Notes under the pieces: generated by a model | Told to the model about the DNA's origin: nothing | The model's database searches: none | What the model saw: the letters and a program-made list of their open reading frames with translations, nothing else | Source: Lachnospiraceae bacterium | GTDB lineage: Bacteria; Bacillota; Clostridia; Lachnospirales; Lachnospiraceae | Direction: 5' to 3' | Length of the DNA stretch: 55,594 nucleotides | Assembly: GCA_017441825.1 (NCBI GenBank) | Contig: JAFRVD010000061.1 | Location: 1-55,594 of the forward strand | In this document: piece by piece, positions 34,718 to 44,084 of the stretch | How the letters are laid out: each line of letters opens with the position of its first letter | Position numbering within the stretch: position 1 is the stretch's first letter | Made by a program: the position numbers and the translations under genes

Positions 34718-35469
34718 TCGTCCGGCCGGTTTTCCCTGCGGTACTGCTGCGGCGTTATACCGAAGCGCCGCTTGAACTGCCGGTGGAAATACGTGGGAGA
34801 AGAGAAGCCTGCCTTCGCGCTGATCTGCTGCAGCGTGAGGTTGGTGGTCGCGAGCATCACGTTGCTGGCCTTCAGACGCTCGTTCAGGATAAAATTGGAG
34901 AGTGAAACGCCGGTCTTCTTATGGAAGAGATTGGAGATGTAGTCCGGATTCATGTGGACTACGTCGGCGATCAGCTGCCTGTTCAGGTCCGGTGAATACA
35001 GATTCTGCCGGATCACCTCGATAATGAGCTCGATCGGATCTTCGTCGCCTTTTTCCTCCGGCGCGGATGCGTAGAGCTCCGGATAGAGAAGGTGGCGTTT
35101 CCTCTCCTTAACGGCTTTTTTCAGGGTATCTGTGAGCTGCACGATATCGAGAGGCTTGGTCAGGTAATCCAGGACCCGGAGGCGGATGGCGCTCTTCGCA
35201 TAGTCAAAGCGTTCGTGTCCGGTCAGCATGACGACGACCGGCGTCAGGCCATGTTCGTATACCCATTCGACGAGCTCGATGCCGTTCTGCTGAGGCAGCT
35301 CGATATCCGTCAGGATGATATCGATATCGGGATTGCTCTCTACGATGCTTTTTGCCTGCCTGGCGTTATAGGCTGCCAGGCGGGTCTCGATGCCGATGCT
35401 TTCCCAGGGGGTGCTTTTCAGAACCTCTTCCACAACGTAGTATTCATCATCGATGACCAGGATCTTCAT
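34684..35469 (-). CDS. AraC-type response regulator (YesN family)
   Basis: 261 residues. Receiver domain: ILVIDDEYYVVEE, Asp55 in IILTDIELPQQNG, VMLTGHE, and Lys in DYLTKPLDI. After a linker, an AraC/XylS DNA-binding domain with two helix-turn-helix units (LNRQLIADVVHMNPDYISNL and LTLQQISAKAGFSSPTYFHR, ending FKRRFGITPQQYRRE). ATG at 35469 is preferred to the GTG just before it on spacing from AAGGAGG. It pairs with the YesM-like kinase 21 bases upstream in the same operon. Likely targets are the neighbouring importer and esterase promoters, such as the CGAAAC repeats at 37399-37424. Confidence 0.91.
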   Translation of the reverse strand: MKILVIDDEYYVVEEVLKSTPWESIGIETRLAAYNARQAKSIVESNPDIDIILTDIELPQQNGIELVEWVYEHGLTPVVVMLTGHERFDYAKSAIRLRVLDYLTKPLDIVQLTDTLKKAVKERKRHLLYPELYASAPEEKGDEDPIELIIEVIRQNLYSPDLNRQLIADVVHMNPDYISNLFHKKTGVSLSNFILNERLKASNVMLATTNLTLQQISAKAGFSSPTYFHRQFKRRFGITPQQYRRENRPDDQARYSSEPSE

Positions 35470-35490
35470 CACTTCCTCCTTATGTGATGA

Positions 35491-37260
35491 TCACGATTCC
35501 GTGTACGGGATATACGGGATCACCAAACTTATGACGGCGCCTCCGTTCTCGTCATTCGAGAACGTGATGGCGCTTTCTTTATCCGGATAGGCCAGGGAGA
35601 GGCGTCTCACGATGTTGTAGAGGCCGATATTCTGTCCTTCCCTGACGGCTTCCGGCGGCGTGTCGGAAAGCCGGTTCAGCTGTTCAAGTACTGCTTCGTC
35701 AAATCCGCGGCCTGAATCCCGGTGCGTGATCCTAACGACCTGCTGGCCGTTCAGGTCCTGTTCGACGGCGGTGACCCGGATCGTCAGAAGCTCGCCCACC
35801 GCCAGGTTGTGTTTTACGGAATTCTCACTCAGCATGAGGATGAGCGACGGGAAGATCGCGGCGTCTTCGCAAAGTCCTTCGATATCGATCTCGTACTCCA
35901 GGCTGTTCGGGTAACGGATCTGCATCATTTTATAGTATTCGGTGAGGTGCTGCACCTCTTCGGAGATGCTGACCGACGTTTTCTGGGACATCGTGTACCG
36001 GAGATGCGACGCGAGAAGCGAGATCAGCGTCCTGACCAGCGCCGGATCCGTGCTCACGCTGCTGAGGGAAGAGATCGAGCTCAGGCTGTTGATCAGGAAA
36101 TGCGGAGACACCTGGTTCTTTAAGCTCTGGAGCTCAAAGCTGTTCTTCGCGTATTCTTCCATGAGGACGCGGTTTTTTACGGCGGAAAGCTGGTCGACCA
36201 GGTCGCCGATGCCCCGCGTGATCTCCTGTACTTCGATGCTGTGTATGTCCTGCTGCAGACGTTCAAACGCTTCCGTATCCGTTTCTCCCTCCCGGAAGGC
36301 TGCGGAGACACGCCTCAGGTTATTGATGGGTACGGCCAGGTTTTTACGCACCGTCAGATAGAAGAAGATGAAGGCGCCTAGCATCGTACCGAAAATGATA
36401 TACCCTACCCTGGTGTATTCTTTGAGCTCTTTCCGGATGTTGCTTAACGGGATCAGCAGGACCAGCTGCTCATCGCAGTGAGCAAGCGGAGCAGAGACCT
36501 GCAGGTAATCCGTTTTCTTTCCGTTATACTCGGCGTAGCACCGCCTGCGCCCGGGGGTGAAGGTGTACGCAGTCAGGGATGCGTCTTCGGTATAATAGCT
36601 GCCGTCTGTCTGAGACGCGAACAGCATCAGCGAACCTCTGTAGGCTCCGGAAAGGCCGTACTGGGACTCGAGTTTGGAATAGGAGATCCAGGCGCCGCCG
36701 ACCCTGCTGCCGTAGGTCAGATATTTCTCGAGATACAGCGCATTGTCGTGCTCCGTGAACCTCCAGCGCCGGTAGCCGGAACGCAGGGCACGAATCAGCG
36801 CGCTTCCTTCATAATTGTGCAGGGTCGTCTGGACCGCATAGGGGAAAGAGGATTCCTTATTCACGGCAAACATGAAGCGGTCGATCCGCGGCAGATAGAA
36901 AAAGACGCCGGACGCAGAACTCAGGGATGCGGTATAGTCTCTCATATAGTTGACAAAACGGGCCTGTATCTGAGGGAACGAGGCCTGATCCGCGGCGGAT
37001 TCCAGAAGCGTGAGGTCGGAATGGTTGATCATGGTCGTCAGGACGAAATTCTGAATGTTCGCGAGGTCGCTGTCGATCTGCTTCGCGGTATTTTCCGTGA
37101 GCACCGAATACGTCTCTTCCGAGTGCCTGAGTTCGATCCTGTAGTAGAAGACGCTGGTGATCACGATAAAAATAAACAGCATGAGATAGGAAAAGAAAAA
37201 GGCGAAAAAGATCCTCTTTCTCAGAGAATAGAGTTTTTTCTGTGAGGAATCGCCTTTCAT
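35491..37260 (-). CDS. YesM-type sensor histidine kinase
   Basis: 589 residues. One membrane helix near 14-38, a large extracellular sensor domain (about 40-285), a second helix at about 286-308, a HAMP-like stretch, then the His_kinase domain with LKNQVSPHFLINSLSSISSL (phosphoacceptor His), and the ATP-binding domain with LILMLSENSVKHNLAVGE and HRDSGRGFDE and IGLYNIVRRLSLAY. This is the YesM/LytS layout that senses extracellular oligosaccharides or binding-protein complexes in Firmicutes. GGAGG is eight bases before the ATG. It is the upstream gene of the yesMN-like operon, located between two sugar importers. Confidence 0.91.
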   Translation of the reverse strand: MKGDSSQKKLYSLRKRIFFAFFFSYLMLFIFIVITSVFYYRIELRHSEETYSVLTENTAKQIDSDLANIQNFVLTTMINHSDLTLLESAADQASFPQIQARFVNYMRDYTASLSSASGVFFYLPRIDRFMFAVNKESSFPYAVQTTLHNYEGSALIRALRSGYRRWRFTEHDNALYLEKYLTYGSRVGGAWISYSKLESQYGLSGAYRGSLMLFASQTDGSYYTEDASLTAYTFTPGRRRCYAEYNGKKTDYLQVSAPLAHCDEQLVLLIPLSNIRKELKEYTRVGYIIFGTMLGAFIFFYLTVRKNLAVPINNLRRVSAAFREGETDTEAFERLQQDIHSIEVQEITRGIGDLVDQLSAVKNRVLMEEYAKNSFELQSLKNQVSPHFLINSLSSISSLSSVSTDPALVRTLISLLASHLRYTMSQKTSVSISEEVQHLTEYYKMMQIRYPNSLEYEIDIEGLCEDAAIFPSLILMLSENSVKHNLAVGELLTIRVTAVEQDLNGQQVVRITHRDSGRGFDEAVLEQLNRLSDTPPEAVREGQNIGLYNIVRRLSLAYPDKESAITFSNDENGGAVISLVIPYIPYTES

Positions 37261-37398
37261 CGACCGCGCCTCCGGAACATGAACTGATCAGCCGGCCATC
37301 CGGCTGTCAGCACATATTTTACCATACATGGCAGGAAACCAACATCTTTTTTTTATCGGATTTCTGCAATTATATGTCAAGATAGGTCATAGCTATAT

Positions 37399-37424
37399 CG
37401 AAAACGCTCATTTATACTCGAAAC
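37399..37424 (+). promoter_or_regulatory. Regulated promoter with two CGAAA repeats
   Basis: CGAAAAC (37399-37405) and CGAAAC (37419-37424) lie 20 bases apart, two helical turns, and flank or overlap TATACT (37413-37418). The -35 is poor. This suits an AraC-type activator such as the YesN-like regulator read divergently. Confidence 0.45.
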
Positions 37425-37449
37425 AGAACTTATAACAGGAGGTAACGAT

Positions 37450-39051
37450 ATGTCTGAATACGGAAAACCGGTCTACGGCACGGTGCTCGGGCCGGACCCG
37501 GTCGCGAAGACGTTATGCGGAAAAGTCAAAGGCATCTCGAGAGACGGGATCGCCCTGTTCAGAGGTATCCCTTACGGTGAGCCCGTGGACGGGGCAGGCA
37601 GATTCCTTCCCCCGAAGAAAAAGGAACCGTGGGAAGGGGTCCTGGATTGTACGGAGAACGGTCCTACGGCGATGCAGTTCGGTACTGCCGGCGGCGTGCT
37701 TCCTTTCTATTTTACGGCGGGCCATCCGGAAAGGTTCGGCATCATTGAAGGAAACGACCGCTCCGGCGAAAAAGATCTTGATCTCCCGTGCGTACGGAGC
37801 GAGAACTGCCTGGTGGCAGGCGTCATGACGCCCGGCATCGATGACAGGAAGCGTCCGGTGCTCGTCTATATCCACGGCGGCGGCTTTTCAACGGGCTCCG
37901 GTGTGCTGATCTACGGCGCGGATGATTTTGTGAAGGAGCAGGACCTCGTGGTGGTGTGCCTGCATCACCGCCTGAACGTCTTCGGGTATATGTACCTTGG
38001 CGCGTTCGATCAGAAGTACGAGTCTTCCGGCATGGCCGGCATGCTGGACCTGGTGCTGGGCCTTCAGTGGGTGCGCGACAACATCGCGTTCTTTGGCGGA
38101 GATCCCGAAAAAGTGACGATCCTCGGAGAATCCGGCGGCGCCATGAAGATCTGTACGCTGCTCAATATGCCGGTGGCAAAGGATCTGTTCCGCTACGCGA
38201 TCATCGAAAGCGGCTCAGGTAAGGTCGGGCAGGACAACCGGGAGGAGGCAACGAAGGCCGCGAAGAAGGTCCTCGATACGCTCGGCGTCAAAGAAAACGA
38301 ACTCGGTCGGCTCGCGGAATTCAGCTCGGAAGAGATCCTGAATGCGGCGGAGCCTGTACTCCGTGCGTTCCGTCCCGTGCCGGACGATATCTACCTGAAA
38401 GCCCAGAAGCATCCCAGCTTCGCTTTTGAGGACTGCGCGAAGGATAAGATCATTCTGGTCGGCTCCTCCGAAGACGAAATGGCTTCGTTCCCGGGACCGG
38501 GCGACCTTGAACCCGTTACCGCGGATAACCTCGAGGAAAGGCTTCATGCGGCGCTGAACCGCGGCGTGATGGGCATGCCTCCGGAGCGGGAATACAGCGT
38601 TGAGGATACGAAACGCATCATCGCGACCTTCCGGAAAGTGACCGGAGAAGACAGCCCGGAACAGACCTACTGGAACGTCATCTCCTTAAAAGGCATGCTG
38701 GGCGGCGGTGCGTACTACCAGGCACTGGAGAGGTCCGTCCTGGGCGGCGCAAAGGTCTATGCCTATTACAATGCGCTGGACGTGCCGGATACAGTGGACC
38801 CGGAAAAGCGGTTCGCCTGGCACGTGTCCGATCTGGCGCTCCAGTTCGGAATCGTCGCGTACGATTTCTGCAGGGAAGCGTCCCGGATCCAGACGGCTGC
38901 ATGGGCTCAGTTTGTCCGAAACGGCGATCCGTCCACGGATGAGCTGCCCTGGCCGGCATACACCTGCCTTTCCCAGAAGATCCTGAGGATCGGGGAAAAG
39001 TGCGAGATCACGGATGATTACAGAAGAGAACTGCTCCGGGCACTGGAGTAA
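37450..39051 (+). CDS. Type-B carboxylesterase
   Basis: 533 residues. FRGIPYGEPVDGAGRF is the family entry motif, VLVYIHGGGFSTGSG the oxyanion loop, KVTILGESGGAMKI the nucleophile elbow (Ser228), and FAWHVSDLALQFGI the likely catalytic His. No signal peptide. AGGAGG precedes the ATG, and the promoter with CGAAA repeats lies just upstream, so it is probably induced by the YesMN pair. It is the first gene of the second esterase/glycosidase/importer row (37450-45401). The acyl group it removes is unknown. Confidence 0.9.
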   Translation: MSEYGKPVYGTVLGPDPVAKTLCGKVKGISRDGIALFRGIPYGEPVDGAGRFLPPKKKEPWEGVLDCTENGPTAMQFGTAGGVLPFYFTAGHPERFGIIEGNDRSGEKDLDLPCVRSENCLVAGVMTPGIDDRKRPVLVYIHGGGFSTGSGVLIYGADDFVKEQDLVVVCLHHRLNVFGYMYLGAFDQKYESSGMAGMLDLVLGLQWVRDNIAFFGGDPEKVTILGESGGAMKICTLLNMPVAKDLFRYAIIESGSGKVGQDNREEATKAAKKVLDTLGVKENELGRLAEFSSEEILNAAEPVLRAFRPVPDDIYLKAQKHPSFAFEDCAKDKIILVGSSEDEMASFPGPGDLEPVTADNLEERLHAALNRGVMGMPPEREYSVEDTKRIIATFRKVTGEDSPEQTYWNVISLKGMLGGGAYYQALERSVLGGAKVYAYYNALDVPDTVDPEKRFAWHVSDLALQFGIVAYDFCREASRIQTAAWAQFVRNGDPSTDELPWPAYTCLSQKILRIGEKCEITDDYRRELLRALE

Positions 39052-39076
39052 TACAAGAAGGAAAGGGGAAGAACAG

Positions 39077-40288
39077 ATGAAGACCTGGAAAGACAGAGTG
39101 AAGGGCGATTACAGCGACGTGCGCGGCGTGCATCACGGATGGAGACGCGGCGTGGACATCGACCAGATCGAGAAAGAGCTCAAGATCGCACATGAGAGGC
39201 TCGGGATCAATTCCGTCCGCTGCGGCATCTTCGAGCGGATGTGGATCGAGGATCCGGAGGGGTCGGAGAAGCGCTTCCTGCAGTACGTCAAGCTACTTCA
39301 GAAGTACGACATGACCTTTACCTGCACGCTCTCGAGCGGCAACGGCTATTTCGAATATGAGAGCCTCAATGAAGAGCAGTGGGAAGCAAAGAGGAGATAT
39401 CTGCAGCGGATGGTCGACCTCGTGGGCAAGGAGCCGAACCTGCTGATGTGGGACGCTTACAACGAGCCCTTCTGCAACGAGTACCTCTACAGCGTGAAGG
39501 ACACGGATCCGGAGGAGTACAAGATCCGCTACAACAAGATCCGGGCAGACCTCCGGAAGCAGGTCCAGATGCTCCGCGAAATGGATGACGATACGCCGAT
39601 CACTGTCGGACATGAGCGGATGGAGCATCTGGAATCCACGAACGACCTCGTGGACGTCATCGCGATCCACGACTATCTGACGACCCGGAGAGAGGTCGAG
39701 GAAGTCTATGCGTTCGCGAAGAAATGCTCCGAAGAGCAGGGCGGCAAGCCGGTAGTCAATAACGAGATGGGCTGCATCGGCCGCGCGAACCCGTACGAGA
39801 TCGAGCTTGAGATGTGCCAGAAGTACAATTACGGTTACTATATCTTCAACCTGATCATCGAAGGCTTCTGGGGCCCGCTCCACGGCATCATGTACCCGGA
39901 TGGCACAGTGCGCGATCCTTCGATCGTGGCCGCCATCATGGGCTTCTACCGGAACCGGACGGAGACCCGTATCCTGCCGCAGGGCAACCGGGAGGAGTAC
40001 GCGCAGAAGGCCGTGAACCGCGTGAAGAAAGCGCTGGAGTGCCGCGGGATCGAAACGCTGTTTATGAAGAAGTACGCGCCTGTGGATGAGATCCTGGACG
40101 CCGCGGAGAACTGCATCAATATCCTGGAGTGCTGCGAGATCGTGCCGATGGACAACCCGCCTTCCGTAAAGCTGTTCGAATACCGGAAGCTCTCGGACAA
40201 GGAGAAAGAGGACGCCCGGCTGGAGATCCGGAAGTTCGCGTACGACCAGGCAAAGATCCTGATGGAGTATTACAGCCTGTACGACTGA
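39077..40288 (+). CDS. GH5-like glycoside hydrolase (clan GH-A)
   Basis: 403 residues from the ATG at 39077 (GGGGAAGAACAG before it). A TIM barrel with the two clan-A carboxylates in the expected places: LLMWDAYNEPFCNE with acid/base Glu130, and GGKPVVNNEMGCIGRANPY with nucleophile Glu230, plus VDVIAIHDY before the second. About 100 C-terminal residues form a helical tail seen also in its paralogue at 47983. No signal peptide, so it works on imported substrate, as beta-mannosidase or beta-glucosidase-like enzymes do. The substrate cannot be named. It follows the esterase by 25 bases. Confidence 0.8.
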   Translation: MKTWKDRVKGDYSDVRGVHHGWRRGVDIDQIEKELKIAHERLGINSVRCGIFERMWIEDPEGSEKRFLQYVKLLQKYDMTFTCTLSSGNGYFEYESLNEEQWEAKRRYLQRMVDLVGKEPNLLMWDAYNEPFCNEYLYSVKDTDPEEYKIRYNKIRADLRKQVQMLREMDDDTPITVGHERMEHLESTNDLVDVIAIHDYLTTRREVEEVYAFAKKCSEEQGGKPVVNNEMGCIGRANPYEIELEMCQKYNYGYYIFNLIIEGFWGPLHGIMYPDGTVRDPSIVAAIMGFYRNRTETRILPQGNREEYAQKAVNRVKKALECRGIETLFMKKYAPVDEILDAAENCINILECCEIVPMDNPPSVKLFEYRKLSDKEKEDARLEIRKFAYDQAKILMEYYSLYD

Positions 40289-40322
40289 TGAGGATGGTTT
40301 TCCCGAAGGGGAAAACGGAATT

Positions 40323-40398
40323 GTGAAAAACATCCTCAAGAAAGTGAAATTTATGCTCAGAATTTGTGATTTTTCACGAGAAGAGCGCCCGTTATAAT
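40323..40398 (+). promoter_or_regulatory. Candidate promoter of the second importer
   Basis: TATAAT (40393-40398) lies about 50 bases before the binding-protein ATG. Upstream are inverted copies GTGAAAAA (40323-40330) and TTTTTCAC (40370-40377), a possible operator or hairpin; no good -35 is present. Confidence 0.45.
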
Positions 40399-40447
40399 GG
40401 TTTTATTAAAAGAATGCCGGTTTGAGACCGGCAAAAAAGGAGGGTAT

Positions 40448-42076
40448 ATGAAAAGAATAATTGCGATCCTTCTCGCACTCGTTCTTGCGATGAGCCTTCT
40501 TGCATGCGGAAGCTCCGCTCCTGCAGACACGAAGGAAGACACCAAGAAAGAAGAGCCCGCGAAAGAAGAAGAAGCTGAACCTGAAGCTCCGGCTGATGAA
40601 GGCGAAGATGAGGGTGAAGAAGAGCCCGCTGCTGAAGAAGACGGCGACATCATCACCGACTTCGGCGGAGCAAAGATCACCGTCGTCATGTACGGCGGAA
40701 CTCCGGAGCAGGCCGGCGTCGAGCGCGTATTCAAGAAGATCAACGAATACTTCATGGATAAGTGGAACATCGACGTGGATATCCAGTTCTTCACATTCGG
40801 CGACTATGTCACGAATACGAACAACCTGCTCTCTTCCGGCGAGCCCTGCGATATCTTCTGCTCGGGCCAGCTGAACTTCACTTCTACCGTAGCTAATGAG
40901 AGCTGCTACAACATGTATGAGGATGACCTCATCCAGAAGTACGGCAAAGACATCCTGACACTGGTCGACAGCTCCTTCCTGAAGGGCTGCACCATCGACG
41001 GTGCTCTGTACGGCATCCCCACCATGAGAGACCTTGCAGTCGGTATGTGGTGTATCGTTGTTGTCAGACAGTACATGGAAGACGCGGGCTATGACTTCTC
41101 CAAGATCGATCCGGAGATCTGCAACCCGGCTACCGAAGAAGACATGACCGAGCTGTTCACGGCTCTTCATGAAGCTCATCCGGAAATGAACGTCATTTAT
41201 CCGTGGGGCAGAAGTCTTCTGAACCAGAAGTTCGTCTATGACCCGATCGGCGGCGATGACTTCGGTGTCCTTCTGGATCCGATCAACAGCCTTGAGGTCA
41301 GCGACCTGTTCTCCTCTGACATGTTCATGGATTACTGCAAGCTGATGCACGAGTGGCAGGAGAAAGGCTTCATCTCTCCGGATGCAGCTACCGACACCAA
41401 CGGCGCAGGCACGCAGATCACCGCAGGTACTCTGATGGCTGATACCACCGGCGGCAAGCCCGGTATCGTCCGCCAGAAGGAAGTTGAGAGAGGCGATATG
41501 GACTCCATCGCATTCCAGCTTGGACCGAACTTCGTCCGTGCTGAGCAGGCATCTGTTGCCGCATGGTCCATCAACTCCGACTGTGAGAATCCGGAAGCAG
41601 CTATGGTCGTTCTGAACGCGCTGTACACGGATGCAACCGTTACCAACCTGATCCTTTGGGGTGAGGAAGGCACCGACTATGTCTTCACCGAAGACGGCCA
41701 CATCGACTTCCCCGAAGGCATCACGAAGGAAAATGCTGAATATTACAACATTACTCCGGCTTGGGCTCTTCCGTGCGAATACTCGACCTATGTCCGCGTA
41801 GGCGATGTCATCGACCTGTGGGATCAGACCATCGAGTTCAACAACACCTCTGACAAGTCCAAGGCTATCGGCTTCAGCTTTGACAAATCCGAGTATACCG
41901 CAGAGTATACTGCACTGACCAATATCTGGGACGAATATGCTCCGGGCCTTCTGTTCGGTATCAGCGATCCTGAGACGACCATCCCCGAGATGATCGAGAG
42001 AATGAAGGCGGCAGGCCTTGACGAGTATATCGAAGCGAAACGTCAGGCAATCAACGAGTGGGCAGCAAACCAGTAA
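40448..42076 (+). CDS. Extracellular sugar-binding lipoprotein
   Basis: 542 residues from the ATG at 40448 (AAAGGAGGG upstream). Lipoprotein signal MKRIIAILLALVLAMSLLAC with Cys20, then an extremely acidic linker of about 50 residues made mostly of Glu, Ala, Pro and Asp. The binding domain shows ITVVMYGGTPEQAG, YGIPTMRDLAVGMW and MAAWSINSDCENPEAAM-like stretches of the LplA group. It is a distinct receptor from the one at 31125 and uses the permeases that follow. The gene has noticeably more T-ending codons than its neighbours, as is common for strongly expressed binding proteins. A stable hairpin after the stop likely raises its level over the permeases. Confidence 0.9.
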   Translation: MKRIIAILLALVLAMSLLACGSSAPADTKEDTKKEEPAKEEEAEPEAPADEGEDEGEEEPAAEEDGDIITDFGGAKITVVMYGGTPEQAGVERVFKKINEYFMDKWNIDVDIQFFTFGDYVTNTNNLLSSGEPCDIFCSGQLNFTSTVANESCYNMYEDDLIQKYGKDILTLVDSSFLKGCTIDGALYGIPTMRDLAVGMWCIVVVRQYMEDAGYDFSKIDPEICNPATEEDMTELFTALHEAHPEMNVIYPWGRSLLNQKFVYDPIGGDDFGVLLDPINSLEVSDLFSSDMFMDYCKLMHEWQEKGFISPDAATDTNGAGTQITAGTLMADTTGGKPGIVRQKEVERGDMDSIAFQLGPNFVRAEQASVAAWSINSDCENPEAAMVVLNALYTDATVTNLILWGEEGTDYVFTEDGHIDFPEGITKENAEYYNITPAWALPCEYSTYVRVGDVIDLWDQTIEFNNTSDKSKAIGFSFDKSEYTAEYTALTNIWDEYAPGLLFGISDPETTIPEMIERMKAAGLDEYIEAKRQAINEWAANQ

Positions 42077-42126
42077 TCACTTTCATGTGAACTGAACGAA
42101 GAGTAAAGTAATACCTAAGTGAAACG

Positions 42127-42165
42127 GGTGGAATGGAATCCGGGAAACCGGTATTCCATTCCACC
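42127..42165 (+). other. Strong intercistronic hairpin between binding protein and permease
   Basis: A 13-bp arm GGTGGAATGGAAT plus CCGG, GAAA tetraloop, CCGG, one bulged T, then ATTCCATTCCACC, followed by TTTC only. Such hairpins protect upstream mRNA and lower read-through, giving more binding protein than permease. Confidence 0.7.
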
Positions 42166-42196
42166 TTTCACAAGAAGGGGGGAGGAAAGGCACCGA

Positions 42197-43159
42197 ATGA
42201 AAGCAAAAGGAATTATGGCGGCGCCGGCGAATACGCAGGGGAAATTTGTCAGGCTTCTCAAGAAGATGTGGCGGTTTCTTCCGGTTTACCTGATGGCACT
42301 GCCGGGGCTTGTCTACTTTTTTATCAATAACTACATGCCTCTGCCCGGACTGGTCCTTGCCTGGAAAAAGTACTCAACCAAAAAGGGCATCTGGGGTTCC
42401 AAGTGGATCGGCTGGAAGAATTTCCAATATCTGTTTAAGACACAGGATGCCTGGATCATCACCCGGAATACGATCGGTTACAACCTGGTTTTCATCGTGC
42501 TGAACCTGGTTCTTGCAGTGGCAGTGGCTATTATTCTGTCTGAACTGACCACAAAATGGAAGAAGCTGTACCAGTCGGTCATCCTTCTTCCGCATTTCCT
42601 GTCCATGGTCGTTGTCAGCTATCTGGTCTACGCGTTCCTTTCAGCCGAGCACGGCTTTGTCAATTCCGTGATCGCGCCTTCGTTCGGGTTTGACCGGATC
42701 CAATGGTACAACGAACCAAAATACTGGCCGTTCATCCTGGTATTCGTCCATATCTGGAAGGGCATCGGCTACAGCTGTATCGTCTATCTGTCCACGATCT
42801 TAGGTTTCGACCGTGAGATCTACGAGGCGGCGGCAATCGACGGCGCAGGCAAGTGGAAACAGATCTTTACGATCACGATCCCGCTGCTCCGCCCGACCAT
42901 TATCATGCTGGTCCTGCTGGCCATCGGCCGTATCTTCTATTCGGATTTCGGCCTGTTCTATCAGGTACCGATGCGTTCCGGATCGCTGATGTCGGTCACG
43001 CAGACCATCGATACCTACGTATACCGCGGACTGCTTGAAAGAAACGACCTGCCTGCATCCACGGCAGCAGGCGTGTATCAGTCCATCATCGGCTTCATCC
43101 TTGTCATGTCAGCGAACCTGGTCGTTCGCAGGATCGACAAAGACAGCGCACTGTTCTAG
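42197..43159 (+). CDS. Sugar ABC transporter permease, LplB type
   Basis: 320 residues from the ATG at 42197 (GGGGGAGGAAAGG upstream), six helices. LPVYLMALPGLVYFFINNYMP, the EAA loop IYEAAAIDGAGKWKQIFTI and FGLFYQVPMRSGSLM are canonical. It is clearly a paralogue of the permease at 29173 (same length, same landmarks). It pairs with the next gene. Confidence 0.92.
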   Translation: MKAKGIMAAPANTQGKFVRLLKKMWRFLPVYLMALPGLVYFFINNYMPLPGLVLAWKKYSTKKGIWGSKWIGWKNFQYLFKTQDAWIITRNTIGYNLVFIVLNLVLAVAVAIILSELTTKWKKLYQSVILLPHFLSMVVVSYLVYAFLSAEHGFVNSVIAPSFGFDRIQWYNEPKYWPFILVFVHIWKGIGYSCIVYLSTILGFDREIYEAAAIDGAGKWKQIFTITIPLLRPTIIMLVLLAIGRIFYSDFGLFYQVPMRSGSLMSVTQTIDTYVYRGLLERNDLPASTAAGVYQSIIGFILVMSANLVVRRIDKDSALF

Positions 43160-43177
43160 GAAAGGGGGGAGAATGAG

Positions 43178-44071
43178 ATGAGAAAATCCAAAGAAGAGAA
43201 AACATTTCAGATCATGGGCAACACCGTCATGATCATCATGACCATTCTTGCCGTAGCTCCGATCCTGCTTGTGCTGATCGTATCCCTGACAGACAACCAG
43301 ACGCTGATCCGGGAAGGCTACCGGTATTTCCCGAAGAAGTGGAGCCTGGCGGCGTATGACTATATTTTCATGAAGAATCCCCAGATCGTGAGAGCGTACC
43401 TGGTATCCTTTGAACTGACAGCAGCCGGCACCGCGTGTGCGCTTGCGATCACGACCACGCTGGCGTATGCTATTTCAAGAAGAGGACTCCCGGGACGCGG
43501 GCTCCTGACCTTTTACATTTTCTTTACCATGCTGTTCAACGGCGGCCTGGTACCGCAGTATGTCAACTACGTCAACATGTTCCATATCAAGGATACGTTC
43601 TTCGGACTGCTGATCCCGAACCTGCTCTGCGGCGCGTTCAACGTGATGCTGATGAAGTCGTACTTCGTATCCAGTATCCCGAACGAGATCCTGGAAGCGG
43701 CATATATTGACGGCGCGACGGAGGGACAGACCTTCCTCCGTGTGGTGGTGCCGCTTGCGAAGCCCATCATCGCGACCATCGGCCTGTTCGCCGGTATCGC
43801 GTACTGGAACGACTGGAACAACGGTTACATTTACATCATGAAAGCGACACACCTGTATTCGATCCAGAATCTTCTGAACCGGATCGTGCAGAACATCAAC
43901 TTCCTGCTGCAGTCCAGCGACTCCAGCGCGGCGGCCTTGATATCAGAGCTGCCATCGGTGTCCGTCCGAATGGCTATGTCCATTGCGGGCGTGCTGCCGG
44001 TCCTGCTCATCTATCCGTTCGTTCAGAACAACTTCGTCAAGGGTATTACGCTTGGCGGTGTCAAGGGTTAA
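43178..44071 (+). CDS. Sugar ABC transporter permease, YtcP/LplC type
   Basis: 297 residues, six helices. IFFTMLFNGGLVPQYVNYVNM, the EAA loop ILEAAYIDGATEGQTFLRV and the C-terminal FVKGITLGGVKG identify it. It is a paralogue of 30143, here with a regular EAAxxDGA motif. GAAAGGGGGG precedes the ATG. It completes the second importer, again without an ATPase gene. The next gene, an esterase, begins 13 bases after its stop. Confidence 0.92.
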   Translation: MRKSKEEKTFQIMGNTVMIIMTILAVAPILLVLIVSLTDNQTLIREGYRYFPKKWSLAAYDYIFMKNPQIVRAYLVSFELTAAGTACALAITTTLAYAISRRGLPGRGLLTFYIFFTMLFNGGLVPQYVNYVNMFHIKDTFFGLLIPNLLCGAFNVMLMKSYFVSSIPNEILEAAYIDGATEGQTFLRVVVPLAKPIIATIGLFAGIAYWNDWNNGYIYIMKATHLYSIQNLLNRIVQNINFLLQSSDSSAAALISELPSVSVRMAMSIAGVLPVLLIYPFVQNNFVKGITLGGVKG

Positions 44072-44084
44072 CGGAGAGAACGGT

